Shown: positions 1-11,759 of the stretch, in pieces
Numbering within the stretch: position 1 is the stretch's first letter
Layout: every line of letters starts with the position of its first letter
Source of the DNA: Areca catechu
Lineage: Eukaryota; Streptophyta; Magnoliopsida; Arecales; Arecaceae
NCBI GenBank assembly: GCA_021397845.1
Contig: CM038053.1
Coordinates: 112,567,825 to 112,631,824 of the forward strand
DNA length: 64,000 nucleotides
Direction: 5' to 3'
Program-made: the position numbers and the translations under genes
The notes under the pieces: generated by a model
The model's database searches: none
Told to the model about the DNA's origin: nothing
The model's input: only the letters and a program-made list of their open reading frames with translations

Positions 1-852
1 CCCTTCCAAGCCCTAGCCGCCCAAAGCATCTCTCATCCTACCCTAACACGCCCAAGTGAAAGAAGCCCTGGCCATCCCCCAGCAAGGAGTCTTCTTCCAT
101 CCAGGCCGCCAGCATTAGCAAACCCTAATTTTTTATTTCTTCAAACCTAATCCCTGTTTTGCTTTCTTATTTGCTTCTAACTGATCCCCTGACATTTGCA
201 AGATCCCCGAGGTGTTCACCTCAAAAAAGAAGGCCCTCTTTGCCTCTTGGACTGTCCAAGATAGTTGACTGATCCATGGATAATAGGCTTATCTTCTAGG
301 CGACGATCCAGAGTACTGTATGACCCCATTTTCGACTGGATCTTCTAATTGTTGTTTGGTACAATCCTTCTCCCTCCTGATTTCTGATTTCATTGAAGGT
401 ACACTATCCTAACCGGGGGTCTCTCAATCCTTGAGGTCCTTCCTTTATTATTCTACATGAGTTCATATGCATGTATGTTATATATTTTCATTACTAGTTT
501 GCCTGCTAGTCTTTACTTAATTTCGGGACTTTAGCCTCCAAATTAAATCTCTAAAAAAATACAAAAAAATTAGATACTATTTTCCTACATTCATGTCAGT
601 CCTAGAGTCATCCCGCATCACCCTATAGGTATTTTTTAATCCTAGGATCCTTAATCTTTATCTCTTTGATAGTTTCTAACATGTGGGTATAACTCTAGCT
701 GTTACATGAAATCCCTGACCTAGTCTTGACAATTTTCGGGAACTAAACCAAACAAAATCTGAAATAATTATTTTTTTAATCGGATTTCTTTTTTTATAGT
801 CATCCCTTTTATGTCATCCCCTTGCATGCATCAGTTTAGAGCTCGTCCTTCA
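1..852 (+). repeat. Element A 5' LTR, 3' part only
   Basis: The block 640-852 matches 5740-5949 of the 3' LTR (shared stretch around the ccttaatctttatctctttg motif), and the primer binding site follows nine bases after its CA end. The window begins inside the LTR, so U3 and the promoter are missing. The first 200 bases are C-rich and match the 3' LTR near 5150-5530 only loosely. Confidence 0.8.
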
Positions 853-860
853 CCAATTTT

Positions 861-872
861 TGGTATCAGAGC
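861..872 (+). promoter_or_regulatory. Primer binding site of A (initiator Met tRNA)
   Basis: TGGTATCAGAGC is the usual plant retrotransposon complement to the 3' end of initiator methionine tRNA. It sits just 3' of the LTR. Confidence 0.9.
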
Positions 873-1992
873 TTAGGATAGGGCATGTCTTGCATCATAC
901 CTAGGAAAATTTCTGTATGCTGAAATCTGCATACTAGCCATAAAACCCTATGAATTTTCCTATTAACCCTTTCAAATTTGCATCAAATTTTGCATAAATT
1001 AACCCCACATTTAGTTCTCTATTTTCTGCAACTTTTTTGTTATTTTCTAATCTGAAAACAAAACAAAACCCTAAAACATTGTTTGCTTAGAAAACTCTAA
1101 AACATTGTTTGCTGAAATTCTGCATGCTGATTTCTGCATTAGTAGTCTAAACATATGGCTAATTACCCCTTGAAACCTTGCTGTTTTTCTCTGATTTTTG
1201 CATCAATTAATCTCTATTTAGTCTTCTTGTTTTATGTAATTTTATTTTAATTTTACAGATCTGAAATCTATATTAAAAGAGAACCCAGAAAAACTTGTTT
1301 GCTGAAATTTCTGCATGCTTAGATTAGGGCTGAACTTAATCACCCATCAAACCCCCAAACCCAAGCCTTTTAAACTTAGATTTGCTGTTGCTAATCAGTA
1401 TTAGGTCTGTTATTTACACAAAAAATCAGATAAAAAATTTTAATTTTCTGCAATTTTTTCTGATTTTTTAGATTCATGTTGCATTAGGGTTTTAGGTGTG
1501 TGCATCATACCTTAAACATCTTAAGGGCACTTCTATTCTGTCAGATCAGGGAAGGATTTCATCACCTTTCCTAGATCCAAAACAACTACCCTGCATTTGA
1601 ACCCAAGCCTAACTAAAACCAAGTAGAAACCTGATTGATTTAGGGATACCAACAGGTCGGGTTCGAGTTTTGTGAGAAAACTAGTGCATTCAACCCTCCA
1701 ATTATTACTAGAAGCTGGTGTCTAAGGCTAGAGTTCCAGTGGCTAATGCCCTAACTGAACTGGTGGTTTTTAATTAGGACCTTGCGAGATATAGGGAGAG
1801 CCTCCCACCACCCCACCTCTTACCTGGCCAGTGGAAGGATTAATTGTTGAGTTGGGTGTAAGTTGAGTTGACTCACTCTACTTGGGCTCTAGGTCTAGCA
1901 AACCCTAGAATGCATAACTCTTGTGTTTTGCATAACCATTAGATTAGGGGTCTAACCCCACTAGTCTCAACCCAACCCAGTTTGGTTTGACC
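873..1992 (+). other. Element A leader, non-coding
   Basis: This is an A/T-rich untranslated leader with no ORF. At about 1528-1663 it holds the conserved leader block of this superfamily (starts TTAAGGGCA, ends near CAGGTCGGG), which also occurs in B, C2, D1, J and L. The second leader block and its CCAATC/GATTGG hairpin are not preserved here. Confidence 0.6.
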
Positions 1993-2935
1993 ATGGAGTC
2001 CACTATAGAAACCATAGAAACCTTATAAAGGACCTTAAATGAACAATGTTCCCAAATGAACAATAAGTTTGATCAGTTAGATGATCAGTTAGGAACCCTA
2101 TAGAGAACCCATAGGACCTGTACTAAGCCTAAACTAGAGATACCTTGTCCCTCACCACCCAACCCTAGGAGTGCCCAACACCCTGACCCATTCTTAGAGC
2201 CCAACACTAGGAGAGCCCAACACCCTGACCCATTCTTGGAGCACAACACTAGGAAAGCCCAACACCCTGACCCATTCTTGGAGGCCAACCATAAGAGAGC
2301 CCAACACCCTAACCCATTCTTGGAGGCCAACCATAAGAGAGCCCAACACCCTGACCCATTCTTGGAGCCCAAGAGCCCCACACCATGACCTAATCTGGGA
2401 GTCTAATCATAAGAGACCCAATTATGATTTTATGGACCAGGATGAGAGAGCCACAAGGAACATTAGGTTAGAAGCACCTACTTTTAGTGGTGATCTTAAT
2501 TTTGTGGATTATATTGATTGAGAAAGAGGTATGGATCAGTATTTTGAGAGGGAACTAATGTCAGAAGAAAGGAAGTTTAAGTATGCCAAGCTAGAATCTA
2601 TTGGCATAAGGTTGAAAGGATGACTAGAAATAGAGGAGAAAAATCCATAGCTACCTAGAGAGCCATGAAGAGCAAACATAAGGTAAGGTAGCAACCCAGA
2701 TCCTATGAACCTAAGGGACCCATATCCCATCGATCGGAGCCCAAATCTTATGAGCCCAAGGGACCCATAACCCTTAGTCGACCCCAACCCGATAGGACTA
2801 GTACTCCTAGATATGATTCCAGTATTAGTCCACTTCTCCTTAGTCAACCCAAGCCCAATAGGATTAGTACCCCAGTACATTAGCCAGGTACTAACCAAGT
2901 TCCCCTTAGTTGACCTACCTCTACTATCCCAATTC
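1993..2935 (+). pseudogene. Element A gag N-terminus, broken
   Basis: The ATG at 1993 lies where Gag starts in B, D1, J and L. The reading (MESTIETIETL, then a stop) is followed by a Q/N-rich stretch with the NxxFDQLxxQ pattern shared with B, then by 14-residue repeats. Several nonsense codons and probable frameshifts break it. There is no capsid (retrotrans_gag) domain and no zinc knuckle that I can see. The minus-strand ORFs over this region are shadows of the repeats. Confidence 0.7.
2174..2370 (+). repeat. 42-bp tandem repeat in A gag (about 4.7 copies)
   Basis: Units start at 2174, 2216, 2258, 2300 and 2342, an exact 42-bp period. In the gag frame they encode 14-residue units of the form AQHPDPFLEPNTRR. 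Element B has a longer array with the same period and a related R-R...DP core. Confidence 0.9.
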
Positions 2936-3595
2936 TTCACAAGGCTGACATTGAGGAAGAAGTTTGTAGAGCTAACCTAGAATTAGTTGACCAGGTAGAT
3001 ACCCAGATTGAAGCTGTATTGGAAGAACAGTTAGAAGAAGAGAACCTAAATACTTCTACTAGAGCCTTATCTGAGAAAAACCTAGAGGAGAGCCAAATTA
3101 TAGAGTCTAGTTCTAAAATTCAAGAACCCGAGGACCTTATTGAGGATATGATTTTCTTAATCCGGTAACCTCAAGGGAAGTCACTTCTTTGATCCCAATT
3201 GAAGATCTCTTTCCCGAAATTAATGGCCCATTCTTCTATAAGGCAGACCCTGTAGATGTACATCAAACCTATAAGGTCAACCTCATTAGTCTATGACTAA
3301 TCCTTGAAACCTCTTCTTATATCCTACCCTATCCGATCAGCCCCAAACCCTCTTCATTCCTACCCTACCAGGCTAACCCCGAATCCACTTCTTATTTCCT
3401 ACCCTTTCTTGAAGCTTCCTATGTTTCTCTAACCATTCAATTGCACTTTATTGAGGTTAGCAAGTAGCATCAGCCCTTTGAACTTGTTCAATTTGCTACC
3501 TATTTTTGGAAACATTGTGGCATCTATTAGAAGTGCATGTCAAATTTTCATCTGCATGTCACCCACCAACCAAGGGTCACACATAGTTATAGTCA
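2936..3595 (+). pseudogene. Element A copy of the replacement ORF, decayed
   Basis: It aligns by eye with the B reading frame at 12740-13490. There is a shared acidic stretch, a block like ESQIIES..KIQEPE, a block like IPIEDLFPEIN, then KVNLIS, and finally TYFW followed by a diverged LWHLL-like end. That last block resembles a piece of gypsy integrase core (SYFWKTLWH). Stops and frameshifts are frequent, for example near 3167 and 3295. The product would be inactive. It matters as a third lineage that once carried this ORF. Confidence 0.6.
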
Positions 3596-3659
3596 AGGTG
3601 TTGAGTCATTTGCATGCATATCATTAGGTATTGGTATGAGTTAGTTGCATGCATGTCAT

Positions 3660-4281
3660 TAGGCATTAGTATGGGTCATTTACCCTACATGATAGAGATC
3701 TGCAAAAGGAATTAATCATAAGATTAACGAGATCAATATTTCTATAAAAAACATGGTTAATTCCTGAATGAGTCCAAGAGTTCTCTAGGGAGATTATGTA
3801 GTGATTAGGCTTAGGCCTAAAATTTCAATACCCATGGAGCTGGACCCTTCAAAGTGATAAAAAAAGTTGGACCTAATGCTTAAGTTACAACCTAATTTTG
3901 CATTAGTTCAACCAATATCTCAAACTTAGTTGAGTATGTGGAGCCAGCAATGATATCCAGTGAGTCTTTTGGACCTAACCCTTTATTTTCGAGTGAACCC
4001 ATCCCTAAGTGTCCACTAAATTATCCTAGATAAGAAAAGATTGAGCATATCCTGGATGACCAAGCTAATAGAACCGAAATCAAAGGTTACCACGTTACTT
4101 GGTATGTTGGCAAGGTCGACCAAAATTTGAGGATGCGTGGATCACTCAAGAGGATCCCCAATGCCTTAACCTAGACCCGTTGGAGCAGTACCAGAGCCAG
4201 ATCGACCCTTGCCTGACAGGGTCGATTTGCTCTCATCTCGGGATAATTGATGGGGACATCAAGATCAGACAAGGATTTTAG
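3660..4281 (+). pseudogene. Element A integrase C-terminus and chromodomain remnant
   Basis: The region keeps the order seen in intact relatives: a helix like EIxxKIN.S....K, a DYVxIRLRPK-like strand, GPFKVIKKVGPNA (GPY/F module), ISNLVEY, then the chromodomain end. The last part, 4099-4281, reads WQGRPKFEDAWITQEDPQC and runs about 34 bases into the 3' LTR. Multiple stops break it. The catalytic DDE core is absent. Confidence 0.7.
4211..4227 (+). promoter_or_regulatory. Degenerate PPT-proximal hairpin of A
   Basis: GCCTGACAGGGTCGATT is a mutated form of the 7-bp-stem hairpin ACTCGAC-AGG-GTCGAGT. It lies 20 bp upstream of the 3' LTR, as in the other elements; only the core GAC/GTC pairs remain. 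Confidence 0.5.
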
Positions 4282-5949
4282 GGTTCCAATTTGATCTTGA
4301 TTCTTATGTTGGGTAGTCATTCATTTTAAGTGAATCCATAAGGTCAATTGAGTCCAGTGAGTCCATTTGCTCACTTGAGTCCTGTATTAAGCATTGAGTC
4401 TTGTAATAATTGGAATCAATTGAGTCAATTGAGTCCACTTAGTCAATTGAGTCAAGCTAGTGAGTCCCTTTGTGTTTCAGTCTAGTCAAGTGAGTCTCGT
4501 AATTTTGGATTTCATTCAAGACAAGTTCAAGAGGAGAGTCATCAGACTAGGAGAGTCACCAGGCCTCACTGAAGCCTAGGGAATGAAGCCTCATGCACCC
4601 AACCAGGCCTTCATTCAAGCCACTCAAGCCACCAGCATTGGCACACCATGCCCCACCCAGGAACTAGAGCCCAAGCCCACCAGGAGGGCACCCCATAATG
4701 AAAGCCCATTCATGGTTGGCTCCCCTTCCCAAGGCCTTGACCCAATCCAAGAAAGTTGGCACCCCAGGCTTTGACCCAGTCCAAGTGGTTGTCATCCCAA
4801 CCAAGCAAGGAGTCAAGCAGTCCAAGCCCAAGAGGAGTTGATATCCAAGTTCTACAAGGAGTTCAGCATTCAAGTTCTGCAAGGACTCTAGTCTTCTAAT
4901 CCCACTCAAATATTGTACTCCTCCTAATCAAACTATATACTCCCACTTTGATAGGAAAAGGGCCCTAGGTGAATCTATAAATATGCCACCCCTCCTCTCT
5001 CTTGTAATGATGTTATGATTGAATGAAAATTTAAGAGAGTTTTCTTTGTTTATTTTTCGTGCATGTTTATGCATTGACGCTCTATGAAGGAGAGGGTGTG
5101 AGGCCCATTTTCACTCCACAAGGAGGGCATGTAAGGTGAAACCCAACTATCCTAGCCCTAGGCCACCCCAACATCATCAGCCACAAACCCTAGCCACCCG
5201 TCCCCTCCATCTATTCTAGGATGCCCTCCATTCATCTTCTCCTTTGCCGCCCCTCCCATCTTCCATCATAGGCCGCCCATCATATTCCAAACCCTAAGCA
5301 TCCCAGCCCCTTCCACATCCCCTGGCAGCAACCCCAAGTAGCCCCCAGGCATCTTCATCAAGTTCCAAGCTACCCCATCACATCCAGGCATCTTCATCCT
5401 CCTCCAAGCCTCCAATCATCCTCCAGAATTGCCAGCTTTCTTCTCTACTTCAACCTCTATTTTCTTATTTTTCCTATCATCTTTTACCCTAACCCGTGAC
5501 ATTTGTAGGATCCCTCAAGTAAAGTGACCCTTGGATGAGGACTTCCTTGCCCCCGAACACAACTAATAAAAAGTCAGCGAATCAGCGAGAGAGCTGCTTC
5601 GTCATCTAGGCACCGATCCGAGTGGTGAGATCTCTTCTACGACAACAAGAAAATCATTGTTAGGTATTTACACCCTTCCCTTCTCTCTTAGTCTAATTTA
5701 TTGAATTTTGAAGCATGTACTATAGGTGTTTCATAGCCCTAGGATCCTTAATCTTTATCTCTTTGATAGTTTCTAGCATTGGGTAGAGCTTTAGCTATTA
5801 CATGAAATCCCTAACCTAGTCTTGATAATTTTTGGGAACTAAATCAAACAAAATCTGAAATAATTGCTTTCTTTAATCTATTTTTTTTCTTTATGCTCAT
5901 CCCTTTCATATCAACCCCTTGCATCCATTAGTTTAGAGTTCATCCCACA
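4248..5949 (+). repeat. Element A 3' LTR
   Basis: It begins TGATGGGGACATC right after the purine-rich CGGGATAAT and ends near CCCACA, about 1.70 kb long. A likely TATA box, CTATAAATAT, lies near 4974-4984. The U3 has many imperfect repeats of the phrase GTCAATTGAGTC. The exact 3' end is uncertain by a few bases because the terminus is mutated. Confidence 0.75.
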
Positions 5950-7216
5950 CTAGTAAGTCTTGTCTTAAAAGGACAGGCCTTGTCTAAAAAGGATAAGGAA
6001 GAGAAAATAGAAAGTGACATCTTTCGGATCAGAATTCATTCTCCTGGCATCAGATTACTGATGCTTATTTTTAATGAGAGAGGAGGTGCCTGATAAGTCC
6101 TTTTCTCAGCCCTTGATATGACCCTTCAAGTAGGAGTCCCTTGGGTGAGAAGACTTATCATGAAATGTCATTTCATGCACCAATAGATATATTAGTATCT
6201 CTTTATTTTTCTAGCCAATTCTTCACTTGCCATGTGGCAAATTACTATTCAGATAAAGGCTAATAGGTGTGGGATCCCAAGAGGCATATCAGAGAAAATA
6301 GAAGCCTTCAAACAGAAGGACTTCTTTATTTTAAATCTTGCCAAAATGAAGGGACGTGCCCCTTCATTGTGCGTGCCACAATTCCATGCCAATTCTTTCT
6401 TCATTTGACTAGTCAACACCTATCCAATTGGGCATGGAAATAAGGGAGAGGGTCCTTGAGTTTATATGATATTTGTGATTAAGTGGCAGAAGGACTCTTG
6501 GTCCTTCTACGCACCGTGTTCTTGGTGCACACCAATTTGGCACCAGGAGTCCTTTCCTACTTGGACTCTATCATAAATCAAAGATAAAGCTCCAAATAAT
6601 TTTAGATAAATACTGTTTAAGGCTGCCCCAATTAGGACTCAACCTAATTTAAGTTTACTTAAATTGGTTAGCCCAAATAGCGAGCTAATTGACCCAATCT
6701 GATTATGTTAGGAGTTGGGCTAGCAAACATACGCTAGTATGTTAATTAACTAGCTAATTAGGATCCCATGACCCTAATTAAAATTCAATTAGCTTCCTTG
6801 ACCAATTTCCTAACCTGTGTCATCCTTTGGGTTCTACATCTAGCAAGCAGTAGGTCTAGGTCAAAGCTATTTCGATCCAATCAAAATTGCTTGACCCAAT
6901 TAGGTCAAATTGAGCTGACCCAAGTTGCCAATTGGAACCAATTTCTAAATTAACTCATGAATCCATCCAACTTGATTCATAAAAACCTAAAAGACATGAT
7001 TAACATTTAGCAACATGTCATGCCTAACCGAAAGATGAAAAATTTAATTGAAATTACCAAAATACTATTTAGTGGAAAGTTACCATGTAATTCAATACTC
7101 CGATCTTCTTTTATCCTGATTAAGTGATGGGTATAAATAAATGTCAAACCCTAGCACTTAATCCTCTCAGATCTTAATTTAATAATGAAGACTCGATCGA
7201 TGAAAGATTAGAAACC
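5950..7216 (+). other. Unclassified dispersed repeat F1
   Basis: No convincing ORF is present. The part from about 6650 to 7216 matches 47590-48095 (F2) over several hundred bases at moderate identity; shared stretches include GGTCAAATTGAGCTGACC. A 9-bp inverted repeat, CATGAAATG-T-CATTTCATG, lies at about 6158-6176. The sequence resumes after E1 at 9185-9212, so F1 was the target of the E1 insertion. It may be an old DNA or LTR element, but I see no termini. Confidence 0.5.
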
Positions 7217-7601
7217 CTATCTGATGGGACATCAAAACCCATTCGGGTTTTTCTCTTTTTATCCCAGATTTTATTTTTATTTTTGTAATTTTCTTTTTCT
7301 ACCTATTCCAGTTATCCCCACTATTCCCACTTTATCCCTCTTTTATTCCTGACTTATTCCTCCTTGTCCCCATCATCTTAACCTGAAGACCATGTTACCA
7401 GAACTCCCAATCTTTTAATGGCGATCCCGGATCTGCCATGCCCAACCTCTGGTGACCCGAGACGGCCGTCCACCTCCCCCCTCGACAGATGATGATCTTC
7501 TCGTGGGAACACCGGCGAATCCCACCGGAATCGCCCATGGCCATCCGACCCTGCTGCTCAGCCCGTGCCATGCCACGCCCTTTTCCCCCATGCTACCGTC
7601 T

Positions 7602-8330
7602 GCCATCTACCTTGGCAATGATACCAGGGTGAGAATAAGGGCTTCCTCATTTGCAAGAAAAAGATGGCTATCTCTCTAGAGTCTTTGTGTTGCTTTTGCC
7701 CACAACCATTTAGACAATTTGTTGACTATGTTATCAACTTAAAGTTTGATGAAGAACCTAATTATGCAAAGTGCATCTCCTTTTTCGATGGCATAGTGGG
7801 TCCAAATCCAGATATTAGGCCAATCAACATGGATGGTGCTCAGAAGCTTATATACGTGGTTGGTCAAAAAAGAGGCTAGTTGATGATGGAAGATGAGGAT
7901 GAAGGGCAACCAATGAAGAAGGTCCAAATGGGGATGCCTGCAACCCAATGGATTAGTGTCTACAATGTCAGGCATCCTATGAAGCAAAGGTATCACTACA
8001 ATGTTGCTGATGCAAGTCTTGGACAACATATTGAGAAAGGAAATGAAGATGGGTTATACATCAGCTCAGTTGCTTCTTGCATAAATCTGTGGGCCCTAGT
8101 TATGGATGTTGGCACTGGCTATACTGCTCAAGTTTATGAACTCTCACCATGTTTTCTGCACAAAGAATGTATAATGGAACAATGGGAGAAAAATTATTAT
8201 ATTAGTGCACTTGTAGGAGCGAATAATGGAAGTTCTTTGGTTGTGATGTCTAAAGGTACACAATATGCACAACAGTGCTACAAAGTTAGCGATTCATTTC
8301 TATTTAAGTGGATAAACAAAAAATGGAAGG
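7602..8330 (+). pseudogene. Captured, spliced fragment of a casein kinase 1-like (MLK/HD16 family) gene
   Basis: One frame reads LPWQ, a stop, then YQGENKGFLICKKKM and ...CCFCPQPFRQFV, then NLKFDEEPNYAK, GPNPDIRPIN, GAQKLIYVVGQKRG, a second stop (7877-7879), and MPATQWISVYN, YHYNVADA, YELSPCFLHKE, EQWEKNYYIS, NNGSSLVVMSKGTQY and KWINKKW. This is the end of the kinase domain plus the C-terminal region typical of plant MUT9-like kinases / rice HD16, nuclear kinases of histone H3 and light or flowering regulators. ATP-binding and HRD/DFG regions are not included. About 243 codons run without introns, although I recall that host genes of this family contain many introns, so an mRNA source is likely. 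Premature stops at 7619-7621 and 7877-7879 make it non-functional. Similarity ends abruptly after KKW, where sequence related to E2 (GTGCACGGATCTCAAAG) resumes. Confidence 0.9.
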
Positions 8331-8688
8331 TGACATTTGTGCACGGATCTCAAAGCCTAGAGAGTTTGCACATATCTCTGAGTAAAAATAATTTTATACA
8401 GATTTCAAAGCGGTCACAATCCTTCTGCACATATTTTAGAGCATGCACTTGTCTTGGTAAATTCATAGTATGTCTAATTTATTTATTTTAAATCTAGATG
8501 TATGGACCATTTAGGAAGTTATTTAAATTAGTTTTAGATTAGGATTAGCTTGATTTTTCATCATATGGGGAGGATTGTGTTTAGTTTTCTACCATGTTTT
8601 CATGCTACAAACAAAGCAAGTTTGGGGTGTCACCTTTTATGAGCTGCATGCCTTGTATTCTTTACTTGGACCCCAAGTTTTCTAAGCC

Positions 8689-8697
8689 TATATAAAG
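8689..8697 (+). promoter_or_regulatory. TATA box of E1
   Basis: TATATAAAG precedes CACCTCCTCTCTTGAAT, as at the equivalent place in E2 (46831) and H (26991). It is the likely LTR promoter, lying about 360 bp downstream of the captured kinase fragment. Confidence 0.6.
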
Positions 8698-9212
8698 TCA
8701 CCTCCTCTCTTGAATAATATATGAAGAATTATGAATTTTTGAGAAAAGTGTGTTCTTATTTCTGCCTCCATTAGGAGTGGGCATGAGGCCTGTCTTTCCT
8801 TCACCTGCGTGTATCGAGGGGTGTGAGACCCGACTGCCTTCACTTTCGAGTGTCGAGGGGCGTGAGGCCCTAGTTATCTTCTTCCTCACTGAGTCCCTTC
8901 TATGATCTTGGAGCTTCTCCTTAATGGCCCCAGGTAGCGACATAGGTGGGATGCCCTAGGCTCCGCATTTAGTGAGATGGGCGGGATGCCCTAGATTACA
9001 TGTAGTGGGGTGGGTGAGATGCCCTAGTGGTGAGACGTCTTTCCGTGAAGGTAAGTCCCAAGTCCATAGAGTATCCATCTTTTTTTACCCCACATTTCTT
9101 TTCGCCTTCTTGACCCTAATCACAAGATACTTCTCAGCTCCCCAACGATCCTACTAGCCCCCCTCTTTGTCCCCCATCACTATCTAATGTTATCTTTCTT
9201 TGATCAATGACT

Positions 9213-9568
9213 TATCGAGGCACACTAAGTGGGTAGAATACATCCAGGCCTATACCTTTGTACTTAAACATCGTGCTGGTACTGAGAATAAAGTAGCTGA
9301 TGCCCTTAGCCATCATGCCCTATTACTGAATACTGTTAGGACTAAGGTTATAGGATTTGATCGATTGAAAGAGAAATATGAGACTAGTGCTGACTTTGGA
9401 GAGATTTTCCAATCATAGAAACACCAACCATCTATTGCCTTTAGTGAGTACACCCTCCAGGATGGTTATCTTTTCAAAGCAAATAGGTTGTGCATTCCCA
9501 AGACCTCTCTTCGAGAATTCCTAGTTTGGGTGACCCATGTAGGAGGCCTAGCTAGTCACTTTGGTATG
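9213..9568 (+). pseudogene. C1 RNase H end and start of integrase
   Basis: The frame from 9215 reads RHTKWVEYIQAYTFVLKHRAGTENKVADALSHHA, the C-terminal part of a gypsy RNase H, then the linker towards the integrase zinc-binding region (SLREFLVW.THVGGLA). It matches C2 at 22420-22760 closely, including the EYTLQDGYLFKANRLC stretch. It is cut at the left by truncation and at the right by insertion of B. One stop lies at 9416-9418. Confidence 0.85.
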
Positions 9569-9573
9569 GAAAA

Positions 9574-10840
9574 TGATGCGGACACTAGAGGCACCAGAAT
9601 AAGGTAGAGGCATCTCAACCCTCTGTGGATCACTTAGTTAATATTTGAGTCCCCTGTAATAAAGCTTAGTCGAGCTACATTTAAGTCCTGTAATTAGTCC
9701 AACTCTTGTTGAGCTAGTTCAGTTCAGTTCTAGTCAGCTCATGTTGAGCTAATTTCAATTTTTGAGTCCTGTCCAATCAGATTGAAGACTCAAGACCACA
9801 TCATACAAGTGAAGACCAAGTTCAACCTAATTGAACACATAAAAGTTAAGCCCAAGTCCAACCCAGCTTGAAGACTTGAAGAGTCCAGGAAGAGAAGACA
9901 AAATCAGGAACGAATTCGAAACCCTGGACCAGCTAGAAGGAATTAGGACCAGCCCAGGCCTAGGTAGAATTTAGGGCGCCCCTCCCTAGGGTCACCTCCC
10001 CTCTTGGTCGGCCACTTATGGTCACCACCTTGGCCAACCAAGAGAAGGAAAAGGGGAAAGTGTTTGAGTTGAAGTTTTCTACCTATTTGCCTTGTATTCC
10101 AATTAGAGTATGAAAAGGAAAAGGAGTCCAATGTAAAGTCTAAAGTTCCCTTACTTAGATTCCAAGGTTAAGGGTCTATTTAAGGGACCCTAGCCTCTTG
10201 TATGAAACTCACTTTTTTGATATGAATTAAAACCTTGAGTTCTTCTATTGAGTTGTGTGATAACCTGCTGTGTGCATAAAGGGGTTTGTGAGAGTTCTTC
10301 TTCCCGGTGTTTGCAATCATCTTCCTGCTGCCAACAAACCATCTAGATCCCTAGATGCCCACTCCAAAAGAAGCCTTTCCTTGCTATTTTTCCTTTGTTT
10401 TCTTGTTCCATTGTGAGTTTTCTAACCCCTGACAGGTCATTTGTAGGTCCCCGAGTTCCTACGAATCCAACGACTCCAGCCACGCCTCAATCGGACCACC
10501 GAGCAGAAAGCCGGGTATCCACGGGTCTTTGGCTCGATTTTCCAGGCCGCATCCATCGAGGAACGAGAGATCCCTTCACTGCAATCTTCACCGGGTACTT
10601 CAGACATTGTCAGGTACACCCCCTCTACCTCCTATCTTATTATTGTAGGAAAACATGCCCTAACTGAGGCTTCTCAGCCCCGGCGATCCTTCTTTAGTAC
10701 CTTTTTAGGTTCTAATCTGCATGCTTGGCTTCAAAAATTCATACAAAATTCCCTACAACTAATTTTGATCTAAAATTTGGGAATTAATCCCGACATATAA
10801 AACATACAAAAAGAATTACATGCATATTAGTCCCCCATCA
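9574..10840 (+). repeat. Element B 5' LTR
   Basis: 1267 bp, TGATGCGGACAC to CCCCCATCA. A TATA-like box, CTATTTAAG, lies near 10173. It aligns with 14143-15404 almost throughout, with small indels. Confidence 0.92.
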
Positions 10841-10842
10841 TT

Positions 10843-10854
10843 TGGTATCAGAGC
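10843..10854 (+). promoter_or_regulatory. Primer binding site of B (initiator Met tRNA)
   Basis: TGGTATCAGAGC lies two bases after the LTR. Confidence 0.92.
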
Positions 10855-11759
10855 TTAGATTATGGCTTATTTTCTATAATTTTTTAGTTCGTATATACTC
10901 TATTATTTTAATTATTTCTCCTTGATAAAAACTATAAAAAATTTGAAATTTATCTTTCTAGATTCACCATAATTCGCAGTAATTTTAAGAATTTTTTCAG
11001 ATTTTATTATGTCCTGTGACTTTTTTGCAAGCCGATATACAGCCTGTAAATTTTTGGCTTTGTTTTTTCAGCAAGACAAGTTTGGAAGTTTTAGGGTTTT
11101 GTTTAGCATCTTTTGCATATCTTTTAATTTTAGTATATTTCCAGCATTTTAGGCCATGATTTGCAAGTTTTCTAATATTTAAAAAATACCAAGAAAAAAT
11201 ACATATTCTCCAAAAATATCAAAAACATCTAAACCCTAATTTGCATCCTCATCTGCCTGCCATCATTGCATAATTTACTTTTAAGGGCACTCTTGCTATA
11301 TCAGATGGGGGGAGGATTCGATCACCTCTCCTTAGCCCAAAACCACATCCCTTGCATTCGGTCCCAAGCCTTAACCTAAAATTAACTAGACTTAATTTGC
11401 CCTAGTGGGCTAGGGACACCAACTGGTCGGGTCCGAACTAAGTGTTAGATCATTGTGTCAAGCTAACCCGTGCGTGCTTTATGCTCAATGTCTAGAATGG
11501 TGGTTTAGGGATTCAATCCTGAAGGGCTTGTGTGCTGGTCTGCCTACCTGGCCAATCTCTGATTGGTGTCTAGGATTGGCAATCAGGGACCTAACACTCC
11601 CCTTACACCTGCCTGGCTGAGTACAGGTTACTATAGGCTAGTTTGCCACCCTGATTGAGCCCTTAGTTTGGACTCTAGGTCTAGTCAGCTGTAGTCGGTC
11701 CGATCGAGTCTTGCATGAGCACTAGATCAGGAGTTTCATATCACCTACCTCCTTCATAA
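10855..11759 (+). other. Element B leader, non-coding
   Basis: There is no ORF. The conserved leader block runs from about 11280 (TTAAGGGCAC) to about 11432 (ACTGGTCGGGTC). The second conserved block, GTGCTGGTCTGCCTACCTGG onward, is near 11531 and contains the leader hairpin. Confidence 0.65.
11552..11566 (+). promoter_or_regulatory. Leader hairpin of B
   Basis: CCAATC-TCT-GATTGG is a perfect 6-bp stem with a 3-base loop inside a well-conserved leader block. The same structure occurs in C2, D1, J and L. Confidence 0.6.

Larger units (their letters stand above)
1..5949 (+). mobile_element. Element A: degenerate non-autonomous Ty3/gypsy LTR retrotransposon
   Basis: The order is partial 5' LTR, iMet primer binding site, leader, broken gag with 42-bp repeats, a decayed copy of the replacement ORF also seen in B, D1 and J, a chromodomain remnant, and a 3' LTR. 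No RT, RNase H or integrase catalytic core is recognisable. The two LTRs clearly align (for example the blocks ending near 852 and 5949) but differ by many substitutions and indels, so this is among the oldest insertions here. The 5' flank lies outside the window, so no target-site duplication can be checked. Confidence 0.85.
7222..9179 (+). mobile_element. E1: LTR-type insertion (solo LTR or short non-autonomous element) with captured gene
   Basis: It starts TGATGGGACATC and ends CCCATCA. Both sides carry the 5-bp duplication CTATC (7217-7221 and 9180-9184), so the boundaries are firm. Its ends resemble E2 (45828-47320), and its last 400 bp resemble the LTR end of H: TATA box, G-rich direct repeats, CTCCCCAACGATCCT. 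A C-rich gene-like cassette and a captured kinase fragment sit upstream of the TATA box, which would place them in U3 if this is a solo LTR. No primer binding site or polypurine tract is evident inside. Confidence 0.75.

Noticed and set aside
2085..2940. Minus-strand ORFs over the A gag repeats (and 12015-12383 over those of B)
   Set aside because: A 42-bp period keeps all frames open; these are antisense shadows of the gag repeats.
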